A stretch of DNA of 64,000 nt from Amycolatopsis albispora (GCF_003312875.1 NZ_CP015163.1:6138001-6202000); one strand, 5' to 3'; positions 15,236 through 23,766 are shown, counted from the stretch's first letter. Made by a program: numbers and translations. Notes: a model not told the origin generated them from the letters alone.

Positions 15236-17010
15236 TGGCGGAGTTGTGCTTCGTTTCGGGTGTCGGCGGCTCGGTGTTCATGGACGAGCTGCTGGACGTG
15301 GTCGCCGACGCCGTGCGGCGGGTCGGCGGCCGCGTCCGGACCGCGGCGGGCCGGTTCCCGGAACCCCACGCGGACACGGTCTACGTGATCGTGCCGCACG
15401 AGTACTTCATCGTCACCCCGGAACACCTCCAGCCGACCCCGGAGCAGCTGGCCCGCACCATCGGCTTCTGCGTGGAACACCCCGGCACGCTGTCGTTCGA
15501 GCGGACCGCGCGGTTCCTGCCGAAGCTGGCGTGCGGGGTGGACATCAATCTCGACTCCACCGCGGAACTGCGGCGGCAGGGCAACCGCGTCGAGCACTTC
15601 CAGCTCGGCTACACCCCGCTGTGGGACCGCTGGGGCGGTGACCCGGACAGCCCGCGCGAGGTGGACGTCACCTATCTGGGCACCGAGGAGCGGCGGCGGT
15701 CGCGGCTGATCGCGTCGTACTGGCGCGACCTCGAGGGCGTGCGGTCGCGGCTGCTGGTGCCGCCGCACGAGATGATGGGCCCGCCGCGCGTGGACTTCCT
15801 GCCCGGTTCGGCGAAGCACGAGCACCTGGCGAACTCGCGGATGCTGCTCAACCTGCACCGCGGCACCACGGTCGCGCTGGAGTGGGTGCGGGTGCTGGAG
15901 GCGCTGTGCAACGGGTGCGTGGTGCTGACCGAGCCGTCGGCGGACCTGGAGCCGGCGGTGCCCGGCGAGCACCTGGTGGTCGCGCGGCCCGAGGCGCTCG
16001 GCGCGGTGGCGGCGGCGCTGGTCGCGCAGCCGTCGCGCGAGCGGGACCTGCGCATGGCCGGGTACGACTTCGTGCGGAACAAGCTGGACCTGCCGGGCTC
16101 GGCGCGGATGCTGCTGGAAATGGCGGCCGGGCTGGTGGGCGGGTCCGCCGAGCTGGGCCCGGCCCCGGTGGAGCCCGTTCAGCGGTTGGCGGTGGGGTCG
16201 CGCTCGGCGGCGGAGTCGTTGTCGGTGGACACGCCGTCGTGGGACGTCCGGTTCGCGCCGGGTCCGCACGGCCCGTCCGGTGAGTCGGACGCCTCGGCGT
16301 GCGCGATGGCGGTCGACCGGATCCGGTACGCGCGGCGGGCGGCTTCGCGGCGGTGGATCTCGGGCACGCCGGTGTTCGCGGAGGCCTCGCGGGCGCCGGT
16401 GGACGTGCTGCTGGTGCGCCGCCCCGGCGAGCCGGACCCGGTCGAGCTGGCCGGTGACCTGCTCAACGGGACCGTGCTGCCGCGACGCCTGCTCGTTGGT
16501 GAGGACGGCGCGCTGACCAGTTCGGCGGCAAGGCCGTATGACGTGCTGGAACAGGAGTTCGCGCTCGGGCGCGGGTACACCAGGAACGCGCTGCTGGAAC
16601 GGTCGGACGCGCCCTGGCTGCTGGTGGTCGACGCGGGGCTGCGGGCTTCGCCGGTGCTGCTGGAGCGGCTGCTGGCGGCGGGCACGGACGTGGCGCACTG
16701 CCTGCTCGGGGATCCGGTGGAGGGCCTGGTCGGCGCGCTGCCCGCAGAGGACCGCCGGCTGCGGCGGCTGCCGTACCTGGGCTCCGGTTACCTGGTGCAC
16801 CGGTCGGTGCTGGACACCCTGGGCGGATGGACCGAGGACCCGCTGTTCGACGAGCTGGAGGACCACGTTTTCTGGCGCGGGGTGGTCGCCGGGCGGCACC
16901 GGAGCACGCTGGTGCAGCAGGTGCTGCTGCGGCGGACGCGGCCGGACCCGGCTCCGCGCCCGGTCGATCTCGATCCGCACCGGGTGTGGGCCGCCATCCA
17001 GGCGTTGTAA
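15235..17010 (+). CDS. CgeB-like glycosyltransferase with second GT-A-like domain
   Basis: A 591-residue protein. The N-terminal 290 residues look like a GT-B fold of the CgeB/YkvP spore-maturation type: an N-terminal half with VYVIVPHEYF and EHLQPT, then VDVTYLGTEERRRSRLIA, NSRMLLNLHRG and LEALCNGCVVLTEPSADLEPAVPGEHLVVA. From about residue 385 a second segment reads VDVLLVRRPGEPDPVELAGDLL... YTRNALLERSDAPWLLVVDAGLRASPVLLERLL, with a GT-A-like Asp pair and GSGYLVHRSVLDTLGGWTEDP as in GT2 enzymes. It is thus a probable bifunctional glycosyltransferase. Its ATG shares one base with the preceding stop (TGATG). It is the last gene of the operon. Confidence 0.7.
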   Translation: MAELCFVSGVGGSVFMDELLDVVADAVRRVGGRVRTAAGRFPEPHADTVYVIVPHEYFIVTPEHLQPTPEQLARTIGFCVEHPGTLSFERTARFLPKLACGVDINLDSTAELRRQGNRVEHFQLGYTPLWDRWGGDPDSPREVDVTYLGTEERRRSRLIASYWRDLEGVRSRLLVPPHEMMGPPRVDFLPGSAKHEHLANSRMLLNLHRGTTVALEWVRVLEALCNGCVVLTEPSADLEPAVPGEHLVVARPEALGAVAAALVAQPSRERDLRMAGYDFVRNKLDLPGSARMLLEMAAGLVGGSAELGPAPVEPVQRLAVGSRSAAESLSVDTPSWDVRFAPGPHGPSGESDASACAMAVDRIRYARRAASRRWISGTPVFAEASRAPVDVLLVRRPGEPDPVELAGDLLNGTVLPRRLLVGEDGALTSSAARPYDVLEQEFALGRGYTRNALLERSDAPWLLVVDAGLRASPVLLERLLAAGTDVAHCLLGDPVEGLVGALPAEDRRLRRLPYLGSGYLVHRSVLDTLGGWTEDPLFDELEDHVFWRGVVAGRHRSTLVQQVLLRRTRPDPAPRPVDLDPHRVWAAIQAL

Positions 17011-17103
17011 GCCCGCCGATCGGGTGAGGTAAGCCGTGTCGCGGAACGCCTCCCACGCCGGTGCGCCTTCCTGAAGGAGCATCCGTGGAGAAGGGAGGCG
17101 GCC

Positions 17104-17184
17104 ATGTGGGTGGAGATCACCATTGTCGCCGTGCTGGCGGTGGTGTTCCTCGTGCGCCTCGCCCTGCAGCTCCGCCGGGGCTGA
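17104..17184 (+). CDS. 26-residue single-helix membrane peptide
   Basis: ATG at 17104 is preceded by GGGAGG with a five-base spacer. The frame codes MWVEITIVAVLAVVFLVRLA followed by LQLRRG and TGA. It has an acidic start, one hydrophobic helix of about 17 residues and a basic tail, which is the usual layout of small bacterial membrane peptides. It follows the glycan operon by 93 bp and is convergent with the YezG-like gene. The strong ribosome site and sensible topology support it; no homologue is known to me. Confidence 0.45.
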   Translation: MWVEITIVAVLAVVFLVRLALQLRRG

Positions 17185-17202
17185 GCCCCGGAAAAGCGCC
17201 GC

Positions 17203-17649
17203 TCAGGCAGCAGCGACGGCGGTGAGCTTGTCCCGGTACCAGTCGGGCATGTGGGCCTCGTCGCGCGGGAACTCGTGCTGCTCGGCGGCGACGTCGTGCT
17301 CGCCGAGCGGCTCGCGGAAGGCGGGCTCCCGCTCGGTGTTGTACTGCATGGTGAACCGCTCCGGCCCGTCCAGCACGTACCGCGCGGCGAACCAGGTGCC
17401 CTCGCCGTCCCGGTACATGCCGCCCCGCAGGTCCTGGAACCGGTGCCACGCCTCGACCGGCGGCTCCCACACCTCGGTCTCGCCGTTCTCGTTCGTCAGC
17501 CCGGTCCGCACGTCGATGTGCGCGCCGACCTGGCGGTATTCGATCGCCAGCTGCTGCCAGTGGTCCGGGAGCGCGGCGAGCACGGTGCTCGTCAGCTCCT
17601 CGATCTTCTCGCGTTGCTGGTCACTGTCGAGCGTCGGCCAGGCGGCCAT
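17203..17649 (-). CDS. YezG-like (DUF600-type) protein, possible immunity protein
   Basis: A 148-residue soluble protein. It starts with a helix (DQQREKIEELTSTVLAALPDHWQQL), then strands (IEYRQVGAHIDVRTGL) and an aromatic-rich C-terminal half (GEGTWFAARYVLDGPERFTMQYN... HEFPRDEAHMPDWYRDKL). The order helix-strand-strand, the F-x-YN near the middle, and the FPR-x-IPDWY-like ending fit the YezG/DUF600 family, whose characterised members neutralise nuclease or other toxins in polymorphic toxin systems. No toxin gene adjoins it. It is preceded by a 110-bp gap and transcribed away from the two-component genes' stop. The family call is tentative. Confidence 0.5.
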   Translation of the reverse strand: MAAWPTLDSDQQREKIEELTSTVLAALPDHWQQLAIEYRQVGAHIDVRTGLTNENGETEVWEPPVEAWHRFQDLRGGMYRDGEGTWFAARYVLDGPERFTMQYNTEREPAFREPLGEHDVAAEQHEFPRDEAHMPDWYRDKLTAVAAA

Positions 17650-17759
17650 GGATCCGGTCCCCTCATGATCGAACTACTGTCCGAAGTGACCATATCGCTC
17701 CATTGGCGTAACCGCAGCGTTTTCAACGTGAGCTTTGTGACGTTCAGTGTTCGGAGGGC

Positions 17760-18428
17760 TTACTGCCCGCGGGGCTTCACCAGGCCCGACTCGTAGGCCA
17801 GCACCACCAGCTGCGCCCGGTCGCGCGCGGCGATCTTGGTCATGATCCGGCTGACGTGCGTGCGCGCGGTGGCGGTGGAGATCACCAGGTGCTCGGCGAT
17901 CTCGTCGTTGGACAACCCGCCCGCGACCAGCGCCAGCACCTCGCGCTCCCGCTCGGTGATCTCGCGGATCGCCCCGGTGTCCACCCGCCGGTGCTCCGGC
18001 CGCCCGACGAACTCCGCGATCAGCCGCCGCGTCACCGTCGGCGCCAGCAACGCCTCCCCCGAGGCGATCACCCGCAGCGCCCGCAGCAGTTCCACCGGCT
18101 CGGTGTCCTTGAGCAGGAAACCGCTGGCCCCCGACCGCAACGCCTCGTAGACGTACTCGTCCACGTCGAAGGTGGTCAGCACCAGCACCTTCACCCCGGT
18201 CAGCTCGGGGTTCACGGTGATCCGGCGCGTGGCTTCCAGCCCGTCCGTGCCGGGCATCCGGATGTCCATCACCACGATGTCCGGCCGGTGCTCGACCGCC
18301 AGCTCGACCGCCTCCGCCCCGTTCCCGGCCTCCCCGCAGACCTCGAAGCCGTCCTCGGTCTCCAGCAGCACGCGGAAACCGGCGCGCACCAGCGCCTGGT
18401 CGTCGGCCAGCACCACCCGGATCGTCAT
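17760..18428 (-). CDS. NarL/LuxR-family response regulator
   Basis: A 222-residue response regulator. The receiver domain (1-120) has the acidic pair DD at 9-10, the phospho-acceptor Asp55 in VVMDIRMPG, Thr in VLVLTTFD and Lys in GFLLKDTEP. A linker leads to a LuxR-type helix-turn-helix (ITEREREVLALVAGGLSNDEIAEHLVIS... VSRIMTKI). It is translated after the histidine kinase gene, overlapping it by four bases (18425-18428), and should be phosphorylated by that kinase to control target promoters. The targets are not evident; no output gene adjoins the pair. Confidence 0.92.
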   Translation of the reverse strand: MTIRVVLADDQALVRAGFRVLLETEDGFEVCGEAGNGAEAVELAVEHRPDIVVMDIRMPGTDGLEATRRITVNPELTGVKVLVLTTFDVDEYVYEALRSGASGFLLKDTEPVELLRALRVIASGEALLAPTVTRRLIAEFVGRPEHRRVDTGAIREITEREREVLALVAGGLSNDEIAEHLVISTATARTHVSRIMTKIAARDRAQLVVLAYESGLVKPRGQ

Positions 18429-19573
18429 TCGCCGTCCTTCCCGTTCACCGGCAACCGCAGCCGGACCTCGAACCCGCCGTCCCGCGGACCGGCCTCCACG
18501 CTGCCGCCGAGCGCGTCGGCCCGTTCACGCATGCCACGCAGCCCGTTGCCGATCCGCGGTGGCGCCGCGCCCATGCCGTCGTCCCGCACCCGCAGCTCCA
18601 GCCGCCCGCCCGCCCGCGAGAAATGAACGTCCACAGTGGACGGCTGGTTGGCGTGGCGGACCACGTTGGTCAGCGACTCCTGGAGGATGCGGTACGCGGC
18701 GCCGTCGATCGGCGCGGGCAGCTCACCCGGCTGGCCGTGCACCCGCACGGTGAGCCCGGCGGCCCGCGCGTGCTCGAGCAGCTCGTCCATCTGCGCGAGC
18801 CCGGCCACCGGCCCGCGATCCTGCCCCGACCGCAGCACGGCCAGCGTCGCGCGCAAATCCACCAGTGCCGACGCGCTGGCCTCCTTGATGTTGAGCAGTG
18901 CTTCCTTCGCCTGCTCCGGCCGCCGGTCGGCGACGTGCACCGCGACCCCGGCCTGCACGTTGATCATCGCCAGGCTGTGCGCGACCACGTCGTGCACCTC
19001 ACGCGCCACCCGCAGCCGCTCCTGCTCGGCCAGCCGCTGCTCGTGCTCGAGTGCCTGCTCCTTGGCGGCCTTCGCGGCTTCCTGGCGCGCCCGGATCGCG
19101 GCGCCGATGCCGACCATCGCGGCCGCGGCCGCGGCCAGCGCCCCGGACGCGGGCGATGGCACCAGGTTCCCGGTCGAGGCCACGTAGAAGCCGTACATCA
19201 GCACCAGCAGCGAGCCACCGGCGATGACGCCCGCCAGCGCACCCCGTACCAGCGTCAGCACCAGCAGCGAAAGCGCCGACGCCACGCTCACCGGGCCGCC
19301 GGGGTAGTCCGACCAGTAGTAGGTCATCGCCAGCGCGGACGACACGGCAAAAACCACGATCGGGAACCGGCGGGCCAGCACCAGCGGCAGCACCGCGGCG
19401 GCCAGCCACCCGTAACCCAGCGGGTCCAGCTGGCGGACCGGCTCGGCCGCCGGATCCCACTGGTCCTGCCAGCGGGAAGCCCCGCTGGTGACCCCCAGCA
19501 CAAAGAACAGCACGATCGCGGTCAGGACCAGATCGGCCCAGCCCGGCACGCGCCTTCCACTCCCCGTCACCAC
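18425..19573 (-). CDS. Sensor histidine kinase (HisKA_3 type)
   Basis: A 382-residue membrane kinase. About five hydrophobic helices occupy residues 14-160 with no large external loop, so the signal is probably sensed in or near the membrane. A helical linker leads to the dimerisation motif VAREVHDVVAHSLAMI with phospho-acceptor His194, then the ATP-binding domain with the N box (LTNVVRHANQ), RVRDDGMG and GNGLRGMRERADALGG. It is upstream of, and overlaps, its response regulator gene (ATGA). The start is GTG at 19573 or the adjacent GTG at 19570. The architecture is that of the DesK-like kinases common in actinobacteria. Confidence 0.9.
   Translation of the reverse strand: MVTGSGRRVPGWADLVLTAIVLFFVLGVTSGASRWQDQWDPAAEPVRQLDPLGYGWLAAAVLPLVLARRFPIVVFAVSSALAMTYYWSDYPGGPVSVASALSLLVLTLVRGALAGVIAGGSLLVLMYGFYVASTGNLVPSPASGALAAAAAAMVGIGAAIRARQEAAKAAKEQALEHEQRLAEQERLRVAREVHDVVAHSLAMINVQAGVAVHVADRRPEQAKEALLNIKEASASALVDLRATLAVLRSGQDRGPVAGLAQMDELLEHARAAGLTVRVHGQPGELPAPIDGAAYRILQESLTNVVRHANQPSTVDVHFSRAGGRLELRVRDDGMGAAPPRIGNGLRGMRERADALGGSVEAGPRDGGFEVRLRLPVNGKDGE
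18629..18641. repeat. GTCCACAGTGGAC palindrome, copy 1
   Basis: An exact copy of a 13-bp palindrome with a central A/T, inside the histidine kinase gene. Confidence 0.6.
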
Positions 19574-19645
19574 CTGGAAAAACCTACGGCACCGGATGGA
19601 CCAGCACGTCCGTTCAAAAGCGGCTGTTGGATTACGACGTGTGCC

Positions 19646-20485
19646 TTACGTGTGCGCGGGCAGCTTCGCCAGTGTCTCGTCGTCCGCCGGGGTGTAGGTG
19701 ACCAGCCGCAGTTCCGACCGGCAACCCAGCCACAGGTAGGTGCTGTCGAAGGCGAGCAGGCCCGCCTCAGGGTGCCGGAAGCGCTTGGTGAAGTTCCTCG
19801 GCGCCGCGACCTCGTGCCGGTTCCACATCACCTCGAACTCGGGTGACTCCGCGCGCAGGTGCTTGACCAGGCACTTCCAGCTCGGCTCGGTCAGGTGGCT
19901 GGCCATCGCCGCGCGGAACTGGGCCACCGTGGCCGGCATGTGCTCCGCCCAGCCCACGATCCGGGAGCGCCAGTCCGGCCGGGTGAACGCCAGCAGGATC
20001 GAGTTGCGCTCGTCCACCGGCACACCGCCGACGTCCATCAGCCAGTCGAACCCGCGGTTGAAGGCGAGGATGTCGGTGCGGGTGTTCTGCACGATCGCCG
20101 GGAACGGCTCGAGCTTGGCCAGCATGCGCTCGAGCGCGGGCGAGATCACCACGTTGTCCGGGCCCATCGTGCGCGCGACCCCGGCCAGGGTGAACAGGTG
20201 CGTGCATTCGTTGCGGTCCAGCCGCAGCGTGCGCGCGATGGCGTCGAGCACCTGCTCGGACGCGCGGATGTCTCGGCCCTGTTCGAGCCAGGTGTACCAG
20301 GTGACGCCGACCCCGGCGAGCTGCGCGACCTCCTCGCGGCGCAGTCCCGGCGTGCGACGGCGGGTGCCGTGCGGCAGGCCGACCTCCTCCGGCGCGATCC
20401 GCGCGCGCCTGCTGCGCAGGAAGTCGGCGAGGGCGCGGCGGCGGGCGGCCCCCGCCCGCGGCGGCGCGTCGATCATCGTGGTCAC
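19646..20485 (-). CDS. XRE-family regulator with MmyB-like ligand domain
   Basis: A 279-residue regulator. The helix-turn-helix at about 10-80 contains LADFLRSRRARIAPEEVGLP, RRTPGLRREEVAQLAGVGVTWYTWLEQGRDI, the sequence signature of this actinobacterial family. The remaining 200 residues (TRTDILAFNRGFDWLMDV; PEFEVMWNRHEVAAP) form the MmyB-like PAS-fold domain that binds a small ligand such as a fatty acid. It is divergent from a DHA2-type MFS exporter, the usual partner of this type. The GTG at 20485 has GGTGGA upstream; ATG at 20476 is a possible alternative. A much longer open frame upstream is antisense to the MFS gene and is not used. Confidence 0.85.
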   Translation of the reverse strand: MTTMIDAPPRAGAARRRALADFLRSRRARIAPEEVGLPHGTRRRTPGLRREEVAQLAGVGVTWYTWLEQGRDIRASEQVLDAIARTLRLDRNECTHLFTLAGVARTMGPDNVVISPALERMLAKLEPFPAIVQNTRTDILAFNRGFDWLMDVGGVPVDERNSILLAFTRPDWRSRIVGWAEHMPATVAQFRAAMASHLTEPSWKCLVKHLRAESPEFEVMWNRHEVAAPRNFTKRFRHPEAGLLAFDSTYLWLGCRSELRLVTYTPADDETLAKLPAHT

Positions 20486-20517
20486 CGGTCCACCATGACA
20501 CCGCCGCCAGCGTGTTA

Positions 20518-20538
20518 CCAGGTAGTCCTGATACCTGG
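20518..20538. promoter_or_regulatory. Inverted-repeat operator between XRE regulator and MFS gene
   Basis: CCAGGTA at 20518-20524 and TACCTGG at 20532-20538 form an inverted repeat with a seven-base spacer. It lies between the divergent starts at 20485 and 20586. A third half-site-like TGGTACC follows at 20552-20558. It is the likely binding site of the XRE regulator and would control both genes. Confidence 0.5.
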
Positions 20539-20585
20539 ATACGCACGCTCTGGTACCCGGCTGGGCCCGCGCCGAGCCTGGTGCG

Positions 20586-22010
20586 GTGACCACCACCCCG
20601 ATTCGACGGCCGCCCATCCCCGCGGCCGGTCCGCTGTCCACCGCCGGGCTGACCACCGTGCTGCTCGGCCTGGCCCTGCCCCTGCTCGACTTCTTCATCG
20701 TCAACGTCGCGCTGCCCACCATCGACGCTGATCTCGGCGCCTCCACCGCGACGCTGGAACTGCTGGTCGCCGGGTACGGCACGGCGTACGCGCTGCTGCT
20801 GGTGCTCGGCGGCAGGCTCGGCGACGCGTTCGGCAGGCGGCGCCTGTTCCTCGCCGGGCTCGCCGCGTTCACCCTCACCTCACTGCTGTGCGGCCTGGCG
20901 CCGACGGTCGAAGCGCTGGTCGCGGCCAGGATCGCGCAGGGCGCGTCGGCCGCCATGCTGATGCCGCAGGTGCTCTCGGTGATCCAGGCGGGCACCACCG
21001 GGGAACGCCGGTCGAAGGCACTCGGCAGGTACGGCGCGGCCGGTGGCATTTCCATGGTGGCCGGGCAGCTGCTCGGCGGCCTGCTCATCCACGCCGACCT
21101 CGCCGGGTCCGGCTGGCGGCCGATCTTCCTGGTCAACGTGCCGATCGGGCTGGTCGGGCTGCTCATCGCCCGTCGCACGATCCCGGAGAGCCGCTCGGCG
21201 CACCCGCTCGGCGTGGACGTCCGGGGCACCGCGTTGTTCGGCGTGGCCATGCTGGCGCTGCTGGTCCCGCTGCTCGAAGGCCGGGCACTGGGCTGGCCGG
21301 GCTGGATGTGGGTGCTGCTCGCGGTGTTCCCGCTGGCCATGGCCGGGTTTGTGGTGACGCAGCGCCGGAGTGAACGAGCCGGTCAGGTGCCGCTGCTACC
21401 GCCGTCGGTGCTGCGGTCCCCCGGTCTCGCCCGTGGGCTGCTGCTGGCGTCGCCGTTCTTCGCCGCCTTCTCCGGCCTGATGTTCGCGTTCGCGGTGGCG
21501 ACGCAGGACGGCCTCGGGCTCGGCGCGCTCGGTTCCGGGGTGGCGCTGAGCCCGATGGCACTGGGCTTCCTGGTGTCCTCACTGGTCAGCAGCAGGCTGG
21601 TGGCGCGGTACGGCACCCGCGTGATCACCTACGGCACCGGCCTGCAGGCCTTCGGCATGGTGGTGCTGGCGGTGACCACGCTGCTCGCCTGGCCGGACCT
21701 CGGCGTGCTGGAGTTCGCGCCCGGCATGCTGCTGACCGGGCTCGGCCAGGGCGCCGGGATGACCACGGTGTTCCGCGTGGTGCTGGCCCGGGTGCCCGCC
21801 GACCGCGCCGGGGTCGGCAGCGGCGCGCTGACCACCGTGCAGCAAACCTCGATGGCGCTCGGCGTGGCCGCCTTCGGCACGCTGTTCGCCGCGGCCGCCG
21901 AACCGGGCGCACTCGGCATGCGGAATGCGTTCGTGCTGATCATGACGATTCAGGCGGTCACTTCTCTGGCGCTTTCCGTTTTCTCGGTGAAACTGCCGGA
22001 TCCGCGGTGA
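20586..22010 (+). CDS. MFS drug exporter, DHA2 family (14 helices)
   Basis: A 474-residue proton-coupled exporter. It has roughly 14 membrane helices and the family motifs: LLDFFIVNVALPTIDADLGAS split in the first helix, motif A as GGRLGDAFGRRRLFLAG, and motif C-like GAAGGISMVAGQLLGGLLIH. Members of the EmrB/QacA group export drugs, dyes or secondary metabolites. The GTG start lies 100 bp from the divergent XRE regulator gene, with an inverted repeat between, so it is probably repressed until the regulator binds a ligand. It ends seven bases from the convergent LysR gene. Confidence 0.88.
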   Translation: MTTTPIRRPPIPAAGPLSTAGLTTVLLGLALPLLDFFIVNVALPTIDADLGASTATLELLVAGYGTAYALLLVLGGRLGDAFGRRRLFLAGLAAFTLTSLLCGLAPTVEALVAARIAQGASAAMLMPQVLSVIQAGTTGERRSKALGRYGAAGGISMVAGQLLGGLLIHADLAGSGWRPIFLVNVPIGLVGLLIARRTIPESRSAHPLGVDVRGTALFGVAMLALLVPLLEGRALGWPGWMWVLLAVFPLAMAGFVVTQRRSERAGQVPLLPPSVLRSPGLARGLLLASPFFAAFSGLMFAFAVATQDGLGLGALGSGVALSPMALGFLVSSLVSSRLVARYGTRVITYGTGLQAFGMVVLAVTTLLAWPDLGVLEFAPGMLLTGLGQGAGMTTVFRVVLARVPADRAGVGSGALTTVQQTSMALGVAAFGTLFAAAAEPGALGMRNAFVLIMTIQAVTSLALSVFSVKLPDPR

Positions 22011-22016
22011 AAATGC

Positions 22017-23003
22017 TCATTCCCGCCATTCCGAATGCTGCCGCAGCAAAGCGTCCCAGAGCAATTTCACCGCCGGGGACTGCTCACCGCGCCGCGCGAA
22101 TGCGCCGACGAGCACTTCCAGCCGCGGATCCAGGTCGTTGTGCACCGGAATGACCCGCAGGCCGTCACCTTCGGGAATCCGCCCGTCGGTGGCGGCCTCG
22201 CCGATGCCGCGGGTGACCAGCATGCAGCCGCGCACCAGCCCGGAGTGCAGCAGTTCGAACCCGTAGTTCAAGGTGTCGATCTCGGCGGCCACGTCCAGCT
22301 TTTCCCGGTAGCCCGTGCCGAACCAGCCGCGCAGGATCTCCGCGATCAGCCCGGTCGCGGAGATCACCAGCGGCAGCGTGTGCAGTTCCTTCGCGCGCAC
22401 CGCCTGGCCCGGCAGCTGCTCCTCCGGCAGGTTCGTGATCACCGAAAGCCCGCTGCGGCGCCATTCCAGCACCTCGCAGTCGGCGAACTCCTCACCGCCG
22501 GCGGTGACCACGCTGCCGCACACCACGTCCGCGCGCTTGTCCGCCAGCGCGGGCAGCAGGTCCTTGGTGCGCAGGTGGAGGAAGCGCAGTTCCACGCCGC
22601 GCTGGGACAGTTCACCGGCGATCTTCTCGCTGACACTGGTGACAAAACCGAGGGTGAACCGGGTGGTGCCGACGGTCAGCGTCTCGCCGGTGCGGCGGCG
22701 GCCTTCGTCGATTTCGTCGAGCCAGTCGGCGAGCGTGCGCCGCGCGCGTTCCACCATCGCCTTGCCGGTCTCGGTGAACAGCACGTCCTGCCCGCGCCCC
22801 TGCTTGACCACCAGCGGCTCACCGCACAGCTCGCCGAAATTGCGGTTGAGCGTGTCGAGTTGCTTCTGGATGCTCGATTGCGCGCGGCCGAGCGCGCGGG
22901 CCGCACCGAGCGCTGTCCCGGTGTCACGGACGGCGATCAGCGTCCGCAGCTGATCCATCGTGGTGTCCAGCAACGATTGCGGGCTCTGGAGCAACCGATT
23001 CAT
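22017..23003 (-). CDS. LysR-family transcriptional regulator
   Basis: A 328-residue regulator. The winged helix-turn-helix is at about 16-75 (MDQLRTLIAVRDTGTALGAARALGRAQSSIQKQLDTL, read as three helices), and the effector domain follows from about 105 (TLTVGTTRFTLGFV) to the end. Chosen start is ATG at 23003, seven bases after TACACT, which suits a leaderless message; the ATG at 22958 (MDQLRT) matches the usual LysR N-terminus and is a real alternative. It is divergent from a small membrane protein gene, which it may control. The effector domain is slightly unusual in length, and the ligand cannot be inferred. Confidence 0.85.
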   Translation of the reverse strand: MNRLLQSPQSLLDTTMDQLRTLIAVRDTGTALGAARALGRAQSSIQKQLDTLNRNFGELCGEPLVVKQGRGQDVLFTETGKAMVERARRTLADWLDEIDEGRRRTGETLTVGTTRFTLGFVTSVSEKIAGELSQRGVELRFLHLRTKDLLPALADKRADVVCGSVVTAGGEEFADCEVLEWRRSGLSVITNLPEEQLPGQAVRAKELHTLPLVISATGLIAEILRGWFGTGYREKLDVAAEIDTLNYGFELLHSGLVRGCMLVTRGIGEAATDGRIPEGDGLRVIPVHNDLDPRLEVLVGAFARRGEQSPAVKLLWDALLRQHSEWRE

Positions 23004-23049
23004 ATCGGGGAGTGTAGCCCCGGCGAAACTGATCCCGGCACCACTTGAA

Positions 23050-23085
23050 CAAATCTGGAAATTACTTCCGACAATTACTTCTCAG
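23050..23085. promoter_or_regulatory. AT-rich direct repeat, possible LysR site
   Basis: AATTACTTC occurs twice, at 23060-23068 and 23073-23081, 13 bases apart, inside an AT-rich patch that stands out from the GC-rich surroundings. It lies between the divergent LysR gene (start 23003) and the membrane protein (start 23165). The arrangement suits a regulator binding one face of the helix, though LysR sites usually include a dyad (T-N11-A). Confidence 0.35.
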
Positions 23086-23164
23086 CGGCCCCCGTTCCGT
23101 GTCAGTATTCCTGCCGCCACCGATGGCGCCTTCCTCACTTCCACTCGCCAGGAGAAACACGTCC

Positions 23165-23725
23165 GTGCTCTCGTCACCCGCCACCACGGCCTCAACGGCC
23201 TCAACGGCCCCGCCACGGCCCGCGGCGCTGACCGCGCTGCTGTGCACCACGGCGGCCGCGGCGCTGTCAGCGGTGGCCGCCGCCGTGCTGGTGTTCACCG
23301 GGGGCTCGGCGCTGGCGGCGGAGAACGTGCGCTCGGTCTTCGACGAGCTGGCCCCCGAACTGGGGCTGGCCGGGATGGAGGCCGCGGACGTGGAGGCGCT
23401 GTCCGGCTCGCTGTGGCAGGAGGTGGTCGACGCGCGCGCGTCGAGCCTGTCCGCCCGCGCGGGCATCGCCGTCTGCCTCGCGCTGTGGCTGGTGGTGTCC
23501 GCCGTCTTCGCCCGCGCCGCCGCCACCTGGGCGCGGGTGCTGATCACCATCGGCGGGGTGCTGCTGGTGCTGCTGCACCTGCTGGTGGTCGCCGACTACC
23601 CACCGGGCGCGGTGGGTCCGCTGGGCTGGGTCGCCGTGGCGACCGGCCTGGCCACGGTGGTGCTGTGCTGGTCGCCCGCCGGCAACCGGTACGCACGCGC
23701 CGTGAAGTCCGCTCGCCTGCCCTGA
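23165..23725 (+). CDS. Small polytopic membrane protein, unknown function
   Basis: A 186-residue protein with four predicted helices: residues about 18-44 (ALTALLCTTAAAALSAVAAAV...), 96-116 (AGIAVCLALWLVVSAVFARA), 124-143 (ARVLITIGGVLLVLLHLLVV) and 152-170. A loop of about 50 residues (SVFDELAPELGLAGMEAADVEAL) lies between the first two. The GTG at 23165 has AGGAG ten bases upstream. The open frame extends back to 23045, but that part overlaps the AT-rich regulatory region and is not needed. It is divergent from the LysR gene and followed by an 11-bp hairpin. I do not recognise the family. Confidence 0.6.
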   Translation: MLSSPATTASTASTAPPRPAALTALLCTTAAAALSAVAAAVLVFTGGSALAAENVRSVFDELAPELGLAGMEAADVEALSGSLWQEVVDARASSLSARAGIAVCLALWLVVSAVFARAAATWARVLITIGGVLLVLLHLLVVADYPPGAVGPLGWVAVATGLATVVLCWSPAGNRYARAVKSARLP

Positions 23726-23731
23726 GGGGGG

Positions 23732-23766
23732 TCGTGAGTGGTGGCGGGGGGTGCGACCACTCACGA
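23732..23766. terminator. 11-bp hairpin after membrane protein gene
   Basis: TCGTGAGTGGT at 23732-23742 pairs with ACCACTCACGA at 23756-23766 around a 13-base G-rich loop. It begins seven bases after the stop at 23725 and precedes the sigma factor gene by 130 bp, so it probably ends the upstream transcript. Confidence 0.6.

Noticed and set aside
14659..17082. An 807-codon open frame on the minus strand across the coiled-coil and CgeB-like genes
   Set aside because: It has Arg/Pro/Val-rich low-complexity translation and no motif, and it opposes two well-supported overlapping genes. It is a composition artefact.
19646..21340. The 564-codon extension of the XRE regulator
   Set aside because: The first 285 codons are antisense to the MFS gene and have no domain; the conserved protein starts at 20485 or 20476.
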